Source of the DNA: Halegenticoccus soli
GTDB lineage: Archaea > Halobacteriota > Halobacteria > Halobacteriales > Haloferacaceae
Reading direction: 5' to 3'
Assembly (NCBI RefSeq): GCF_002844195.1
Contig: NZ_PEND01000003.1
Location: forward strand, 310,001 to 374,000
Length of the DNA stretch: 64,000 nucleotides
Numbering within the stretch: the first letter of the stretch is position 1; the number at the start of each line of letters is the position of its first letter. This document shows positions 45,850 through 54,433 of this stretch, piece by piece. The notes beneath the pieces were generated by a model. The model did not search any database. It was not told the DNA's origin and worked only from the letters and a program-made list of their open reading frames with translations. Position numbers and translations under genes: made by a program.

Positions 45850-46398
45850 TAGTTAGTACACACCGGCGACCCGCAGGTGGTTGCAGACATCGCCACGGAC
45901 AGCGACTTCGCTGCCTGGCGGGAAGCGACGCTCGAACGCGGCGCTCGGTCGCTGGTCTGCATCCCGCTCGCCTACGACGACACAGCGTATGGCGTGATGA
46001 CCGTCTACGCCGACCGCCCTCAGTTGGACGAAGACGAGCAGAATCTGGACGTGCTCTCGGAGTTCGGCGACACGATCGCGCATACGCTCAACGCCAGAGA
46101 GACGAGAGCGACGCTGTAAACCGACAGCGTCGTCGAACTCACGCTCCAGTTTGAGGACGCCGACACACCGCTATGTCGCCCGGGAGACAGGATGTGCTAT
46201 CGACCACCAGGGTTTCGTCCTCCGGTCGAAGGGGCATGCCGACATCTTCTTCATTGCTCGCGGAATCTCACCGGAGGATGTACGGGCCAGGAAGTCACCG
46301 AACTCTTAGGAATTTTCCAGCCCACATTCTCCGAGCATTTGCGGGCCGCTGAACGATCCATTTGCGACGTCATCTTTGATGAGATATCGCACGCGTAG
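45850..46398 (+). pseudogene. Bat-like regulator remnant (GAF plus HTH pieces)
   Basis: The first part, LVHTGDPQVVADIATDSDFAAWREATLERGARSLVCIPLAYDD...YGVMTVYADRP, is the GAF domain of a bacterio-opsin-activator-type protein; a TAA at 46118-46120 interrupts it. It continues as TDSVVELTLQFEDADTPLCR, shifts frame near 46180 (ARETGCAIDHQGFVLRSKGHADIFFI), and ends with the recognition helix VTELLGIFQPTFSEHLRAAER. Most of the C-terminal domain is deleted. Not functional. Confidence 0.7.
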
Positions 46399-46657
46399 GG
46401 TCAATTGGTGCTCTCATTCAAACGACCTGATCGTCACCCATTTAAAAACAAACTGAAGTATTGAAATCGGACTGAAAAGCGGTTTTACTATTTAAGGTAA
46501 ATCTTTTCACTCACACGTTCTCTACGTGCCTCAGAGCAAGACAGGGGTGAAGACCAATAGTATCCTCACAGAATAGAACTCATGGCTTCGGGAGCACTCG
46601 ACTGCGTGAGCTCGTTCTCAAACCAAACAGAGATCCACAGAGGCGGTGGCATATACG
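46399..46657. other. AT-rich intergenic region
   Basis: AT-rich leader (about 46430-46510) before the DUF7344 gene; no other feature. Confidence 0.35.
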
Positions 46658-47050
46658 ATGACACCAGGCGACGATGCTGAACCGGGTCGAACAGACAACA
46701 CGTCCTCGGCCACTCTCGAAACGGACGGGGGCGGTGACCATCGACGACTGGATCGGATGTTCGACGCGCTCAGTCACCAGTATCGTCGCCGAGTTCTTTT
46801 TCCTCTGAATAACTACTCTCCTCGTGACAAGGCTGAGCTTTCCGTCGATGAATTCGTGGCCGAAGGTGATGATTTTGAACGACTCAAGGTGGCACTCTAT
46901 CACACCCACCTTCCGAAACTCGCGAAGGCTGGATACATTGAGTGGGACAAAGACACCGGAACGGTTCGACGAGGCCCTAACTTCGAGGAGATTTCTCAGT
47001 ACCTCTCGCAGGTGTACGACCACGAAGACGAAGACACCTCAACAACTTGA
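46658..47050 (+). CDS. DUF7344-type winged-helix protein
   Basis: A 130-residue protein with the conserved core LDRMFDALSHQYRRRVLFPL, LYHTHLPKLAKAGYIEWDKDTGTVRRGPNFEEI. This small winged-helix domain is common in haloarchaea and probably regulates transcription. ATG 46658 is preferred to the GTG at 46646. A second, membrane-linked relative lies convergently at 47216-47605. Confidence 0.75.
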   Translation: MTPGDDAEPGRTDNTSSATLETDGGGDHRRLDRMFDALSHQYRRRVLFPLNNYSPRDKAELSVDEFVAEGDDFERLKVALYHTHLPKLAKAGYIEWDKDTGTVRRGPNFEEISQYLSQVYDHEDEDTSTT

Positions 47051-47215
47051 ATGGCAGTGAATCCTTCAACTCACTTTGTCATACTGAGACCGTGCATCGT
47101 TACGTCCACCACTGACGTGAGAATGACATCTTCCTCGCCAGTTGCAGCGAGGGGTCCCATTTGTACGCTCAGAGTTGACTTGGCCATTTCACCCCCTACA
47201 AGTGTCTCTTTCTGG

Positions 47216-47605
47216 TTAACGTCTTGCCTGGGTGACGATCGAATAGCAGGAGAGTACCAGAAAGAGTCCGAAAATCACCTCCGTCCAGTGGACAACCGAG
47301 AGGGTCGCAAACGGTCCAACCTCAAAGTACGAGCCGACCACGCTTATGAGGCCTGCCCCACTTAGAAATGTATACACCCACCCCGGAACCACGCTCTCCG
47401 CTGGCCGATCCATTCGCTGGTGCTCTTTCTCTCTTTCAAGAACTTCCTCAGTGAGCTTGGACAAGTGCAGTTCACCGTCAGCGTCTGCAAGGGCACTGAT
47501 GACTGCCCGCGACCGCTCATCGTCCAGGATCTCCGAAAGCGTCTCTCCCTGCGTGTCTGGTTCGTGTTCGGTCTTACGTACCGATTCACGCTGTCCGCTC
47601 ATCTC
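47216..47605 (-). CDS. Winged-helix protein with C-terminal membrane helices
   Basis: A 129-residue protein: residues 20-70 resemble the DUF7344 winged helix (LSEILDDERSRAVISALADADGELHLSKLTEEVLE), and two hydrophobic helices follow (VYTFLSGAGLISVVGSYFEVG and VIFGLFLVLSCYSIV). A membrane-bound regulator is plausible. ATG 47605 (MSGQRESVRK) chosen. Confidence 0.6.
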   Translation of the reverse strand, partial: EMSGQRESVRKTEHEPDTQGETLSEILDDERSRAVISALADADGELHLSKLTEEVLEREKEHQRMDRPAESVVPGWVYTFLSGAGLISVVGSYFEVGPFATLSVVHWTEVIFGLFLVLSCYSIVTQARR

Positions 47606-47984
47606 AGGTCTCCAGCCCAAGCCAGTGGTTACCCTGTAACCGGTGGCTCATCCAGTGCCCGTGCCCGGTCAATTCTGAGCAACCGAGTCTTGTGTGTTGA
47701 ATGTCCATAAGGTGCCTCTGATTGCCTACGCGATCATCACTTGGAGCTAGTACGTGCCCTCCCTAACACTCACTGCCCACGGAACCGGTAATACTCTACA
47801 CTTCTCCAACTCATATCTTGCTAGTGCATGAATATTACACTTCTGGTATTAAATGTACCGTTCCTATTTGGACCCTGTCTCAATTTTGATCGCGGAAATA
47901 GTTACTCGTTCAGTAGGTATCGAATCGAGAGCTATCCCTCGATATCGAAAGCTCGAGTCCGGTTTGTGAGCAAGAAGTAAGGAA
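47606..47984. other. Intergenic region
   Basis: No gene or repeat recognised; AT-rich around 47815-47870. Confidence 0.35.
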
Positions 47985-48308
47985 ATGTCGTGACTCGTTC
48001 TCTTCGTCGCTGGCCTGTTCGAAATCGCCTAGGCGATTGGTTTAGAGTATTCTGACGGCCTCTCAGAACCGGTCCCGACGGTGGGAACAGTCGTGGCGCT
48101 TACCATCGGTATGGTGTTGCTCGCGAAAGCGATCCAGGATTTGCCGATCGGGACCGCGTATGCTGTGTGGACGGGGACCGGCGCCGTCCGAACCGCTTCG
48201 CTTGGTATCATCGTATTCGACGAACCGGCGACGAGCGCTCGCCTCCTGTTTATCTCCGTGATCATCTTTGGAATCGTCGGCCTCCACCTCGTCTCTGGAG
48301 AGCACTGA
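47985..48308 (+). pseudogene. Small multidrug resistance (SMR) transporter with two stops
   Basis: From ATG 47985 the frame gives MS, TGA (47991-47993), LVLFVAGLFEIA, TAG (48030-48032), then AIGLEYSDGLSEPVPTVGTV and the other three EmrE-type helices to a normal end (LLFISVIIFGIVGLHLVSGEH). Both stops are at positions where SMR proteins carry Trp (MSW..., FEIAWAIG). A frame from 48081 lacks the first helix with its essential Glu and cannot transport. Confidence 0.85.
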
Positions 48309-48338
48309 CAACACCTCACCGAACGGTGTCTGGCGTGG

Positions 48339-48803
48339 TCACCAGTCGTACTCCTGGTGGATCTGGCGGCCTTCCTCGTTCAACAGCGGCCCGACCACGT
48401 CGCTGACGCCAGCAAGGATTTCTGCGGACCGGACTGCTAGCTCGTTCCCAGTGAACGCCGCGATTTCATCACTTTCGACACTGTAGACGACGCGCCCGAA
48501 CCTACCTGTCGCCATTCCCCCAGCACACATTGGACAGGGTTCAGTGCTCGTATACATCACTATCTCAACGCGTTCATCGGCGTCATACTCTCGACACGCA
48601 CGGTACGCAAGATGGAGTTCGGGATGACGCCGGATATCAGTCTCTGTTCGCACACGATTTGACTCGGTCATGATGATAGTATCGTCGTGGACGAGAACGG
48701 ATCCAAGCGGCTCGTCGCCGCGGGCCGCAGCCTCGCGCGCGAGCTCGAAGGCCTCATGCATGTGCGACTCGTGCGAAAAATCATCGAACTGTGGAGTGGT
48801 CAT
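48339..48803 (-). CDS. Zinc-dependent nucleoside/cytidine deaminase-like protein
   Basis: A 154-residue member of the cytidine/guanine deaminase superfamily. The second zinc motif is intact (STEPCPMCAGGM). The first motif reads HPELHL instead of the usual HAE; Glu is kept, so catalysis is possible. The GDEPLGSVLVHDD strand-loop fits the family. The substrate may be a free base or nucleoside. It is convergent with the SMR pseudogene. Confidence 0.8.
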   Translation of the reverse strand: MTTPQFDDFSHESHMHEAFELAREAAARGDEPLGSVLVHDDTIIMTESNRVRTETDIRRHPELHLAYRACREYDADERVEIVMYTSTEPCPMCAGGMATGRFGRVVYSVESDEIAAFTGNELAVRSAEILAGVSDVVGPLLNEEGRQIHQEYDW

Positions 48804-48835
48804 GGCTGTATAGAGGAGGTATGAGGAAGTAGGAG

Positions 48836-49217
48836 TTAATAGCGGGTGTCGATTGCCTTCACGGTGCGATCTGCGAGTTGAGAGAATCCGACTGTGTCTG
48901 GGATTACGTCCACCATGATACCCTGTTCCCGAATCGCACGAACCGTCGGCATCCCATGGCCCCGATAATTGTCCCCGCTACTCCCCGCTGGAGTGCGGAG
49001 ACACCGTCTTGCTCGGCCGCGATCTCGCAGAAGTGGTCCACTGTCCTCGGTGACGTGAACAGTATCCCATCGAGTTGACCATCCGTTGCGAGGGTGACTG
49101 GCCTGCAGCAGTCGTCGGGCAATCTAATCGATACAGCTGCGTCTCATGGACATCCGCACCGGCGGCCTCCAGTCCTTGGTTGACTTCCTCCTCCGCGTTC
49201 ACGCGGAGGAATCCCAC
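48836..49217 (-). pseudogene. hemD: Uroporphyrinogen-III synthase-like remnant
   Basis: Across three frames the minus strand reads GLEAAGADVHETQLYRLDCP, then ATDGQLDGILFTSPRTVDHFCEIAAEQ, then MPTVRAIREQGIMVDVIPDTVGFSQLADRTVKAI, in the order of HemD (uroporphyrinogen-III synthase). At least two frameshifts and loss of the N-terminal half make it inactive. A tnpB remnant lies directly upstream and may have interrupted it. Confidence 0.65.
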
Positions 49218-49740
49218 GGCACCGCACCGCTGGAGTGGGATATTACGGTTTGCAGTCTACCACCCGTTCCTGTGGTGAGAATCCACAGGTGAGGTCATGA
49301 AGGTAGACTGAAGGCTGAGCCAACCAGCCGGTACTCCTATCCCCGGACAACTGCCCGGAAGACTCGGAGTTACTTTGGGACAAGTCCAGACGGATGTTCT
49401 TCGCCCCATTCACGTCAGTGTTGAACGCCGCATCACACTCTTTACAGACGTACAACCCGCGTTCAACACGCTGACCATCGTCTTCTCTACCGCACACCGA
49501 ACACGTTTTGCTCGTATCGTACTCGGACACTTCTCCGACTTCGATGCCTGCAATCTTCGCTTTGTATTCGAGGATGTTTGAGAATCGGTCGACGCCCACC
49601 CATGCAGGTCAAGGTTTCCGTGCTTACCTCGGTTTTTCGACTCACCGTTCTCGTCTTCACGGACATCAGCGAGCGTCCCGAGTTAATACGGCCTACGCCT
49701 CGTTCAGATGCCCCTGGAGTACAGAGACGCGTTCGACGAG
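49190..49740 (-). mobile_element. IS1341-type element remnant
   Basis: Right-end hairpin CTCCGCGT/ACGCGGAG at 49191-49208 with TTGAC beside it, then the C-terminal tnpB fragment, then broken tnpB coding up to about 49740. The left end is missing. Confidence 0.65.
49243..49599 (-). pseudogene. tnpB: tnpB C-terminal fragment
   Basis: About 60 residues retain the zinc ribbon and last RuvC Asp (DTSKTCSVCGREDDGQ, CKECDAAFNTDVNGAKNI). The preceding coding is present but frameshifted and carries several stops (ADVREDENGESKNRGKHGNL is legible near 49610-49670). Dead copy. Confidence 0.8.
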
Positions 49741-49805
49741 TTCCTCACGACCTCGGTAAGCGTGTGAGTTCTTACCCCAGTGACGTATATTCAACGACCC
49801 ACACC

Positions 49806-50483
49806 TCATTCTTCCAGTTCTTCAGAAACTGGCGTCTCTGGAGTGATCTCCAACATCCGCATGAGAAGCGCCTGAACGCCACGGCGCATCCGCTCAGAAA
49901 CAGCTTGCCCCGAAATCCCAAGTGTCTGTGCGAGTTCAGCCTGACTGATCTTGCGCGGAATCTCGAAGTACCCTTCCTTGAGGGCGGTAGTGAGAAGATC
50001 GTATTGCGCTTGGGTAAGTACCTCGTCAGTAGAATCGGTGAGATCGACCGAGTAGGCCAACTTCACCACGGTAATGTGAATACCGTTAGCACGACAGTGA
50101 GTATGAAACTCACTTGCGTCAGTATCGTCCGGAAAGAGGACTCGAAACGTCCAGTGACTATTTTCACTGTAGGCAGACAGAAGAATTGCCTCAACGTCAA
50201 CGAGCGTCTGAATGAGCCCATGCGAGAGTCCCTCCCACTCAACAAGATACAGTGACTTTTGATTTTGACTCCCTAAAAATTTGATATCATCTACGTGTGG
50301 ATGCTTTGGAATTTCCTCATCGAAGCGCTCTCTATCCGGGCCAGAGACCCATAGTAAAGGGAAGGTGTGCCCCCCAAGTGGGATAATTCGCTCAATTTCG
50401 AAGGTAAGGTGGAGGTTCTCTTCAAGTGCTCGTCCGAACGGAAAGTCGTCAGTAACGACGTCGAACGTGAGAATTGCGCTCAC
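49806..50483 (-). CDS. HTH_10 (bacterio-opsin activator-like) regulator
   Basis: A 225-residue protein with the HTH_10 domain at residues 150-210 (LTQAQYDLLTTALKEGYFEIPRKISQAELAQTLGISGQAVSERMRRGV). The N-terminal domain (EENLHLTFEIERIIPLGGHTFPLLWVSG) is of the same type as in 44662-45327. The start is supported by AT-rich TATA-like sequence near 50515. Signal unknown. No AACATGTT site upstream. Confidence 0.85.
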   Translation of the reverse strand: MSAILTFDVVTDDFPFGRALEENLHLTFEIERIIPLGGHTFPLLWVSGPDRERFDEEIPKHPHVDDIKFLGSQNQKSLYLVEWEGLSHGLIQTLVDVEAILLSAYSENSHWTFRVLFPDDTDASEFHTHCRANGIHITVVKLAYSVDLTDSTDEVLTQAQYDLLTTALKEGYFEIPRKISQAELAQTLGISGQAVSERMRRGVQALLMRMLEITPETPVSEELEE

Positions 50484-50973
50484 ATCCCTACGGTGGTACT
50501 GTGGCTATTTGTATGTATTTTATATACAACAAGTCTGTCAACGTATTGGTCAAATCATTAACTGAGACTGGTTACCGGAATATCATTAACGCGCCACCAA
50601 ATCACCCTCCTCCCTCATCTGTTCTCTCATCTTGAGTAGCCCTGCTCTCGTCGGCAGACTTCGGACCGCTCTGTCAGCGGCAATGTTCTTCCACGGAGGC
50701 GGTATCCATGACTACGACTAAGCATACGAGATGGAAAGGATTGCTGACACGGCCGTCGGCGGTGACCTCGTCCACGAATAGGGGATTACGGTACGCGAAG
50801 AAACGGTGCAGGAAGCACACGATGCAGAGGAGATCGTCTAGTTGTGGGTTTGCCCAACGCTATCCTTCCTACATCGATCAACGGTGGGTTTGGGATCCCA
50901 GTAGTAGTGCGAGTTCAAAGACTCTCTAAGCAATCGCTGATCCAAACTGACGTCTCAAGTCGCTCCATCGAGG
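50484..50973. other. Region without clear gene
   Basis: A plus-strand frame near 50730-50830 (MERIADTAVGGDLVHE, TAG, GITVREETVQEAHDAEEIV) looks like a gene broken by one stop, but the family is not recognised. Confidence 0.35.
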
Positions 50974-51768
50974 TTACTCTCCAGACTCACGCGCACCCAT
51001 CGCCTGGGTGACATGCGTGAGCGTAACCAAGCCAAGTCCGCCGACGAAATTGCCAATTGTCACAACTGTAATCATCACCGCGAGTGTGCCAAAGCCGACA
51101 TTCGCCCCGAACAGGATACCGAAGAAGACGTGCAACGCGGTGACGACGACGTGATTAAACGGTCCGAGGGCGAGGAGAAACCCCACAACGTACGCTAGGG
51201 TGGCTCGGGTCCGGACGCTGTTGACAGCCACAAGAAGGAATGACAGCAGACTCACGAGTGCACCTCCTGCGATTGCGCTCGCAAACCACGCTCTAGCTCC
51301 TTGGCGTGCGGTTTCTTCTGCGAACGCAGTCAATACTTCTCCCGTTCCTGGAGGAAGTGCGCCGTGGACAGTGAAGGTAAGCGCGAAGAGGCCCCCACCG
51401 AGTAAATTGAACACGAGCGTAATGACCCAGAGACGAAAGAGTGAGGAAAGCATCCACGATCCAGAGCGGTCGGCTGCCGCCGCGACCGGGTCGAAGAAAT
51501 TTTCGTTGAATAATTCCGTCCGCCCCACGACGAGGAACACAAGGCCAGCCCCAAAGGCAAGTGCCCCCGTGATTTTGGCTATCTCGCCGAAGTGTGGCTG
51601 AACAATCGCTTCAACAATGCCGAGTGCGACGATGCCAAAGACGATCGTGAATCCGGCGATGAAGCTGGTTGAGACCAATTCAAGCAGCGACTGATCGAGT
51701 CGGCGCGTACCTTCCTCGACGGCTCGATTAAATATCTCACCCGGACGAGGAGTAGGAGTCTCAGTCAC
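50974..51768 (-). CDS. Formate/nitrite transporter (FNT) family channel
   Basis: A 264-residue membrane protein with six helices and the FNT blocks GALAFGAGLVFLVVGRTELFNENF and LGPFNHVVVTALHVFFGILFGANV, which contribute the pore His and constrictions. Substrates in the family include formate, nitrite and hydrosulfide. No partner enzyme lies beside it. Confidence 0.88.
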   Translation of the reverse strand: MTETPTPRPGEIFNRAVEEGTRRLDQSLLELVSTSFIAGFTIVFGIVALGIVEAIVQPHFGEIAKITGALAFGAGLVFLVVGRTELFNENFFDPVAAAADRSGSWMLSSLFRLWVITLVFNLLGGGLFALTFTVHGALPPGTGEVLTAFAEETARQGARAWFASAIAGGALVSLLSFLLVAVNSVRTRATLAYVVGFLLALGPFNHVVVTALHVFFGILFGANVGFGTLAVMITVVTIGNFVGGLGLVTLTHVTQAMGARESGE

Positions 51769-52067
51769 ATCGTGAGTACTGGTTTAACACGCAAAAACCC
51801 ACGGTTGAGAATGACGGTCTTGTCTCGAGTGATGAACCGTTCCTCACCGTTACCGCCACGTCTCGTAACTCTCTAGAAATATGATATAGGTAGTAAATCC
51901 ATAGCCAAAGGGCAACTAATCCCAGCTGCTTAGGTTCTCACCGTCAGCTCTTACTCCGTTCGCCTGGAGTTCGTCGACGCTGGTGTAATCCGTCGTAAGT
52001 TTAGCTTGGAATGATGATAACAGGTGACAGGAGAAAATGGTTTGCACACGAATCTACTACCAGAGAT
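51769..52067. other. Intergenic region
   Basis: No gene recognised. Confidence 0.35.
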
Positions 52068-52247
52068 ATGCTGACTCGGTGGACGAACTGGACACACGTG
52101 ACGAAGGTTGATCCCGACAAATCACTCCCTGACGGCAACATCTACGCGGCGATCGCTGACACGGGCACGGATACACTCATCATCGGCGGCACCACAACCG
52201 TCACTGAACACCACGTCCGGTCGCTTCTCGGCGACCTCTCTCAGTGA
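52068..52247 (+). pseudogene. GGGP synthase N-terminal fragment
   Basis: A 59-residue frame, MLTRWTNWTHVTKVDPDKSL, IADTGTDTLIIGGTT, matches the first two strands of geranylgeranylglyceryl-phosphate synthase, including the KxDPDK phosphate-binding segment. The remaining three quarters of the barrel is missing. Bases after its stop resemble those at 1351-1375. Confidence 0.7.
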
Positions 52248-52291
52248 TTAGCGGACGTCTGTATACGCTTCAACGTCACAAGTTTCCTCCC

Positions 52292-52324
52292 TACTGAAAT
52301 CTGCGTGCTGAATACAGCGCGCGT
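52292..52324. repeat. Dispersed palindrome, copy 5
   Basis: Reverse orientation: GCGTGCTGAATACAGCGCG followed by CGTGTCTCGTATTG. Confidence 0.5.
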
Positions 52325-52367
52325 GTCTCGTATTGGATCAATTCACATTCTTCCACGTGTTTTCTCT

Positions 52368-52997
52368 CTACTGGTCACGCGGGTCGCCGATCGCGTCTTT
52401 GATGATTTCACCTTCAGCCCGATGAAGAACGCCGCTAATCACTGACTTATTCACCCCAAGTTCGTCGGCAAGACCAGTCAACGAACACCCTCGTGGATTA
52501 TCGTAGTATCCCCGTTTGATAGCGACTGTGAGGATTTCTCGTTGACGAGCGGTGAGCGAATCGAGAACGTTGTATCCCTCGGTGATAGAGAGAATCTCGT
52601 ACTTGACGTTTCGTTCGTCGAGTGACTCCCACAGGGCCGCCATCTTTGACTCCGGCATCACGAACTCGATGAAGAGATACCCGTCACGGGCGACGACTGG
52701 AGTCGTCGGGTGGTACTCGATATCTTCGGAAACGAAATATCCCTCCGGTGGCTCCCCTTCAAAGGTTACGACGATCGTATCTTCATCGCTGTGTAGGATC
52801 TCGATAGTATCTGCTTCCCAATGCGCCAGTGCTTCGTGAATGAAGCGGTCCGGATCATCCGTCCGAATTTCCAAGACGCTACAGACGCCCTTATCAGTCG
52901 GATAATTCGCTAAAAACCGGATAACAGTCTCCGGAAATGCCTCGGCAACGGCTTCCATATCCGGCATCGGGCCGACCTTGAGGCGAACTCGTGGCAT
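52368..52997 (-). CDS. HTH_10 (bacterio-opsin activator-like) regulator, locus 2
   Basis: A 209-residue paralogue of the regulator at 3131-3781, sharing MPRVRLKV at the start, the ARDGYLFIEF/LRDGWIHAES segment and the HTH_10 end (LTARQREILTVAIKRGYYDNPRGCSLTGLADELGVNKSVISGVLHRAEGEIIKD). The AACATGTT core sits 40 bases before its ATG, the same as in locus 1. It is divergent from a membrane protein gene and a halocyanin gene, so it likely controls itself and these neighbours. Confidence 0.87.
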   Translation of the reverse strand: MPRVRLKVGPMPDMEAVAEAFPETVIRFLANYPTDKGVCSVLEIRTDDPDRFIHEALAHWEADTIEILHSDEDTIVVTFEGEPPEGYFVSEDIEYHPTTPVVARDGYLFIEFVMPESKMAALWESLDERNVKYEILSITEGYNVLDSLTARQREILTVAIKRGYYDNPRGCSLTGLADELGVNKSVISGVLHRAEGEIIKDAIGDPRDQ

Positions 52998-53036
52998 GAG
53001 TTTCCTTGGCTTCGTGGGATAATGGGGATAGAGGTA

Positions 53037-53044
53037 AACATGTT
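53037..53044. promoter_or_regulatory. AACATGTT operator, site 4
   Basis: Within GGTAAACATGTTCACC, a near-perfect 16-base palindrome 40 bases upstream of the HTH_10 ATG at 52997. Confidence 0.6.
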
Positions 53045-53122
53045 CACCTACGTTTCCTGTGGTTAAACCCCGGAAGTTCCTCCATGGAACGGAGGGAATT
53101 CCAGTGGCTCACTCCGCAGGGC

Positions 53123-53130
53123 AACATGTT
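53123..53130. promoter_or_regulatory. AACATGTT operator, site 5
   Basis: Within GGCAACATGTTCACGAGAAT, 41 bases before the GTG at 53171 and 86 bases from site 4. The flanks match site 3. Confidence 0.6.
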
Positions 53131-53170
53131 CACGAGAATTTTCAATCAGGTCTCCGCGAAGCCTTCTAAT

Positions 53171-53620
53171 GTGACGCATTCAGCCCAAGTAGAGAAGACA
53201 GACCAAATTACTACAATCCCATCACGAGTTCGATGGGCTACGTACTGCTACCTCGGAGCATCTCTTCTCCTTACAGCCAGTGTTCTCATTCAAGTATACA
53301 TTGCCGGTCTGGCTGTGTTTGTGGATCCAGCTCGGTGGAGCACCCACGTTTCGTTCGGCAATATTCTGCCGGTATTCCTACTGATACTGTTCGTACTTGC
53401 GTTCATCGGACGTCTACCGCGGATTCACAAGGGACTTCCAGTTGTGATTTTCCTCTTATTCTTCGTGCAATTCAGTACCGCCCATCGGTTTGGGTCGCTC
53501 GTCGGGGCAATTCACCCCGTTAATGCAGTTGTGATATTCTGGCTGTCAACGGTTACTGTCCAGCGCGCATGGGCGGAAGTCACGGCTGAAGGAGGCTCCA
53601 CAGGAGATCACACATCATAA
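53171..53620 (+). CDS. Four-helix membrane protein, DUF6220-like
   Basis: A 149-residue protein with four hydrophobic helices (ATYCYLGASLLLTASVLIQVYIAGLAVFV, GNILPVFLLILFVLAFIG, LPVVIFLLFFVQFSTAHR, AIHPVNAVVIFWLSTVTVQRA). His residues near helix ends (STHVSFG, TAHRF, AIHPVNA) could bind haem, but this is a guess. The GTG at 53171 is used because it lies after the operator block; a longer frame from 53006 would run through it. The family resembles DUF6220 from memory. Followed by the halocyanin gene 123 bases downstream. Confidence 0.6.
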   Translation: MTHSAQVEKTDQITTIPSRVRWATYCYLGASLLLTASVLIQVYIAGLAVFVDPARWSTHVSFGNILPVFLLILFVLAFIGRLPRIHKGLPVVIFLLFFVQFSTAHRFGSLVGAIHPVNAVVIFWLSTVTVQRAWAEVTAEGGSTGDHTS

Positions 53621-53743
53621 ACGAGGATCTCAAGGACCAATCTGACAGGGAACTCGAACAGTGGGGATCTAATCCCTGGTGTCAGTTCTTCGAGACTCAA
53701 ACCACCGGCCAGTCTGCAGACCATCAGCAACTCAACACTCGAC

Positions 53744-54253
53744 ATGACTGAAGAGTTCATAAATTACTCTCGACGCACCGTATTTCGAATACTGGGAGCG
53801 ACAGCAGTCTCCACAGCCTTAGCAGGGTGCCTTGGCGACTCCGGGGAGGAGACCGACACGACGAGGACTCCTGATGGGAGGTACGTCGATTCTGCTCCCG
53901 ACTACGATGGCTGGTTCGATGACGTTAGCAACTACAGTGGAACCGTGGACAGAAGGGGACAGGACGAGGTAATCGTACGTGTTGGTGCGAGGGAGCAAGG
54001 AATGGCCTTTGCCCCTCCAGCAGTGATGGTCTCCCTAGGCACGACCGTCGTCTGGGAATGGACCGGTAATGGAGGCACCCACAACGTCGTTGCACAGAAT
54101 AGCGAATTCGAGTCAGAGTATTCATCCTCGGACGGGTATACGTTTGAATACACGTTCGACGGTGAGGGTGTCTACAAGTACGTTTGTGAACCGCACCGTT
54201 CGACGGGAATGAAGGGAGCGGTCACCGTCGAGTCGCAAGGGGGAGGTGTGTAA
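53744..54253 (+). CDS. Halocyanin, locus 2
   Basis: A 169-residue blue copper lipoprotein. The N-terminus has twin Arg (YSRRTVFR) and lipobox LAGC, indicating Tat export and lipid anchoring. Copper ligands: His in GGTHNVV, then Cys, His and Met in YVCEPHRSTGMKG. Residues 45-75 (YVDSAPDYDGWFDDVSNYSG) are the halocyanin-specific lead segment. Paralogous in role to 4655-5137. Confidence 0.92.
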   Translation: MTEEFINYSRRTVFRILGATAVSTALAGCLGDSGEETDTTRTPDGRYVDSAPDYDGWFDDVSNYSGTVDRRGQDEVIVRVGAREQGMAFAPPAVMVSLGTTVVWEWTGNGGTHNVVAQNSEFESEYSSSDGYTFEYTFDGEGVYKYVCEPHRSTGMKGAVTVESQGGGV

Positions 54254-54352
54254 AGCGCCGTTGTCACCTCACGACGGAGTCACCCACCTCTTCTCGACGC
54301 TCATTACATGCTCTCGACTCTGTGAGATCCTCAGTAGATGATACGAACGGCG

Positions 54353-54379
54353 TGCTGAATACAGAGTATGTATTCAGCA
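54353..54379. repeat. Dispersed palindrome, copy 6
   Basis: The most symmetric copy: TGCTGAATACA and TGTATTCAGCA with a 5-base centre, 55 bases before the flavoprotein start. Confidence 0.65.
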
Positions 54380-54433
54380 GACCTTGCGCTACGGTAACGG
54401 CTAACTCGATTCGTGCGGTAGGGAACGTAAGAC

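Noticed and set aside
47985-48308. TGA read as tryptophan (recoding)
   Set aside because: TGG is used throughout intact genes and TGA terminates many of them in overlapping ATGA junctions, so a changed genetic code does not fit.
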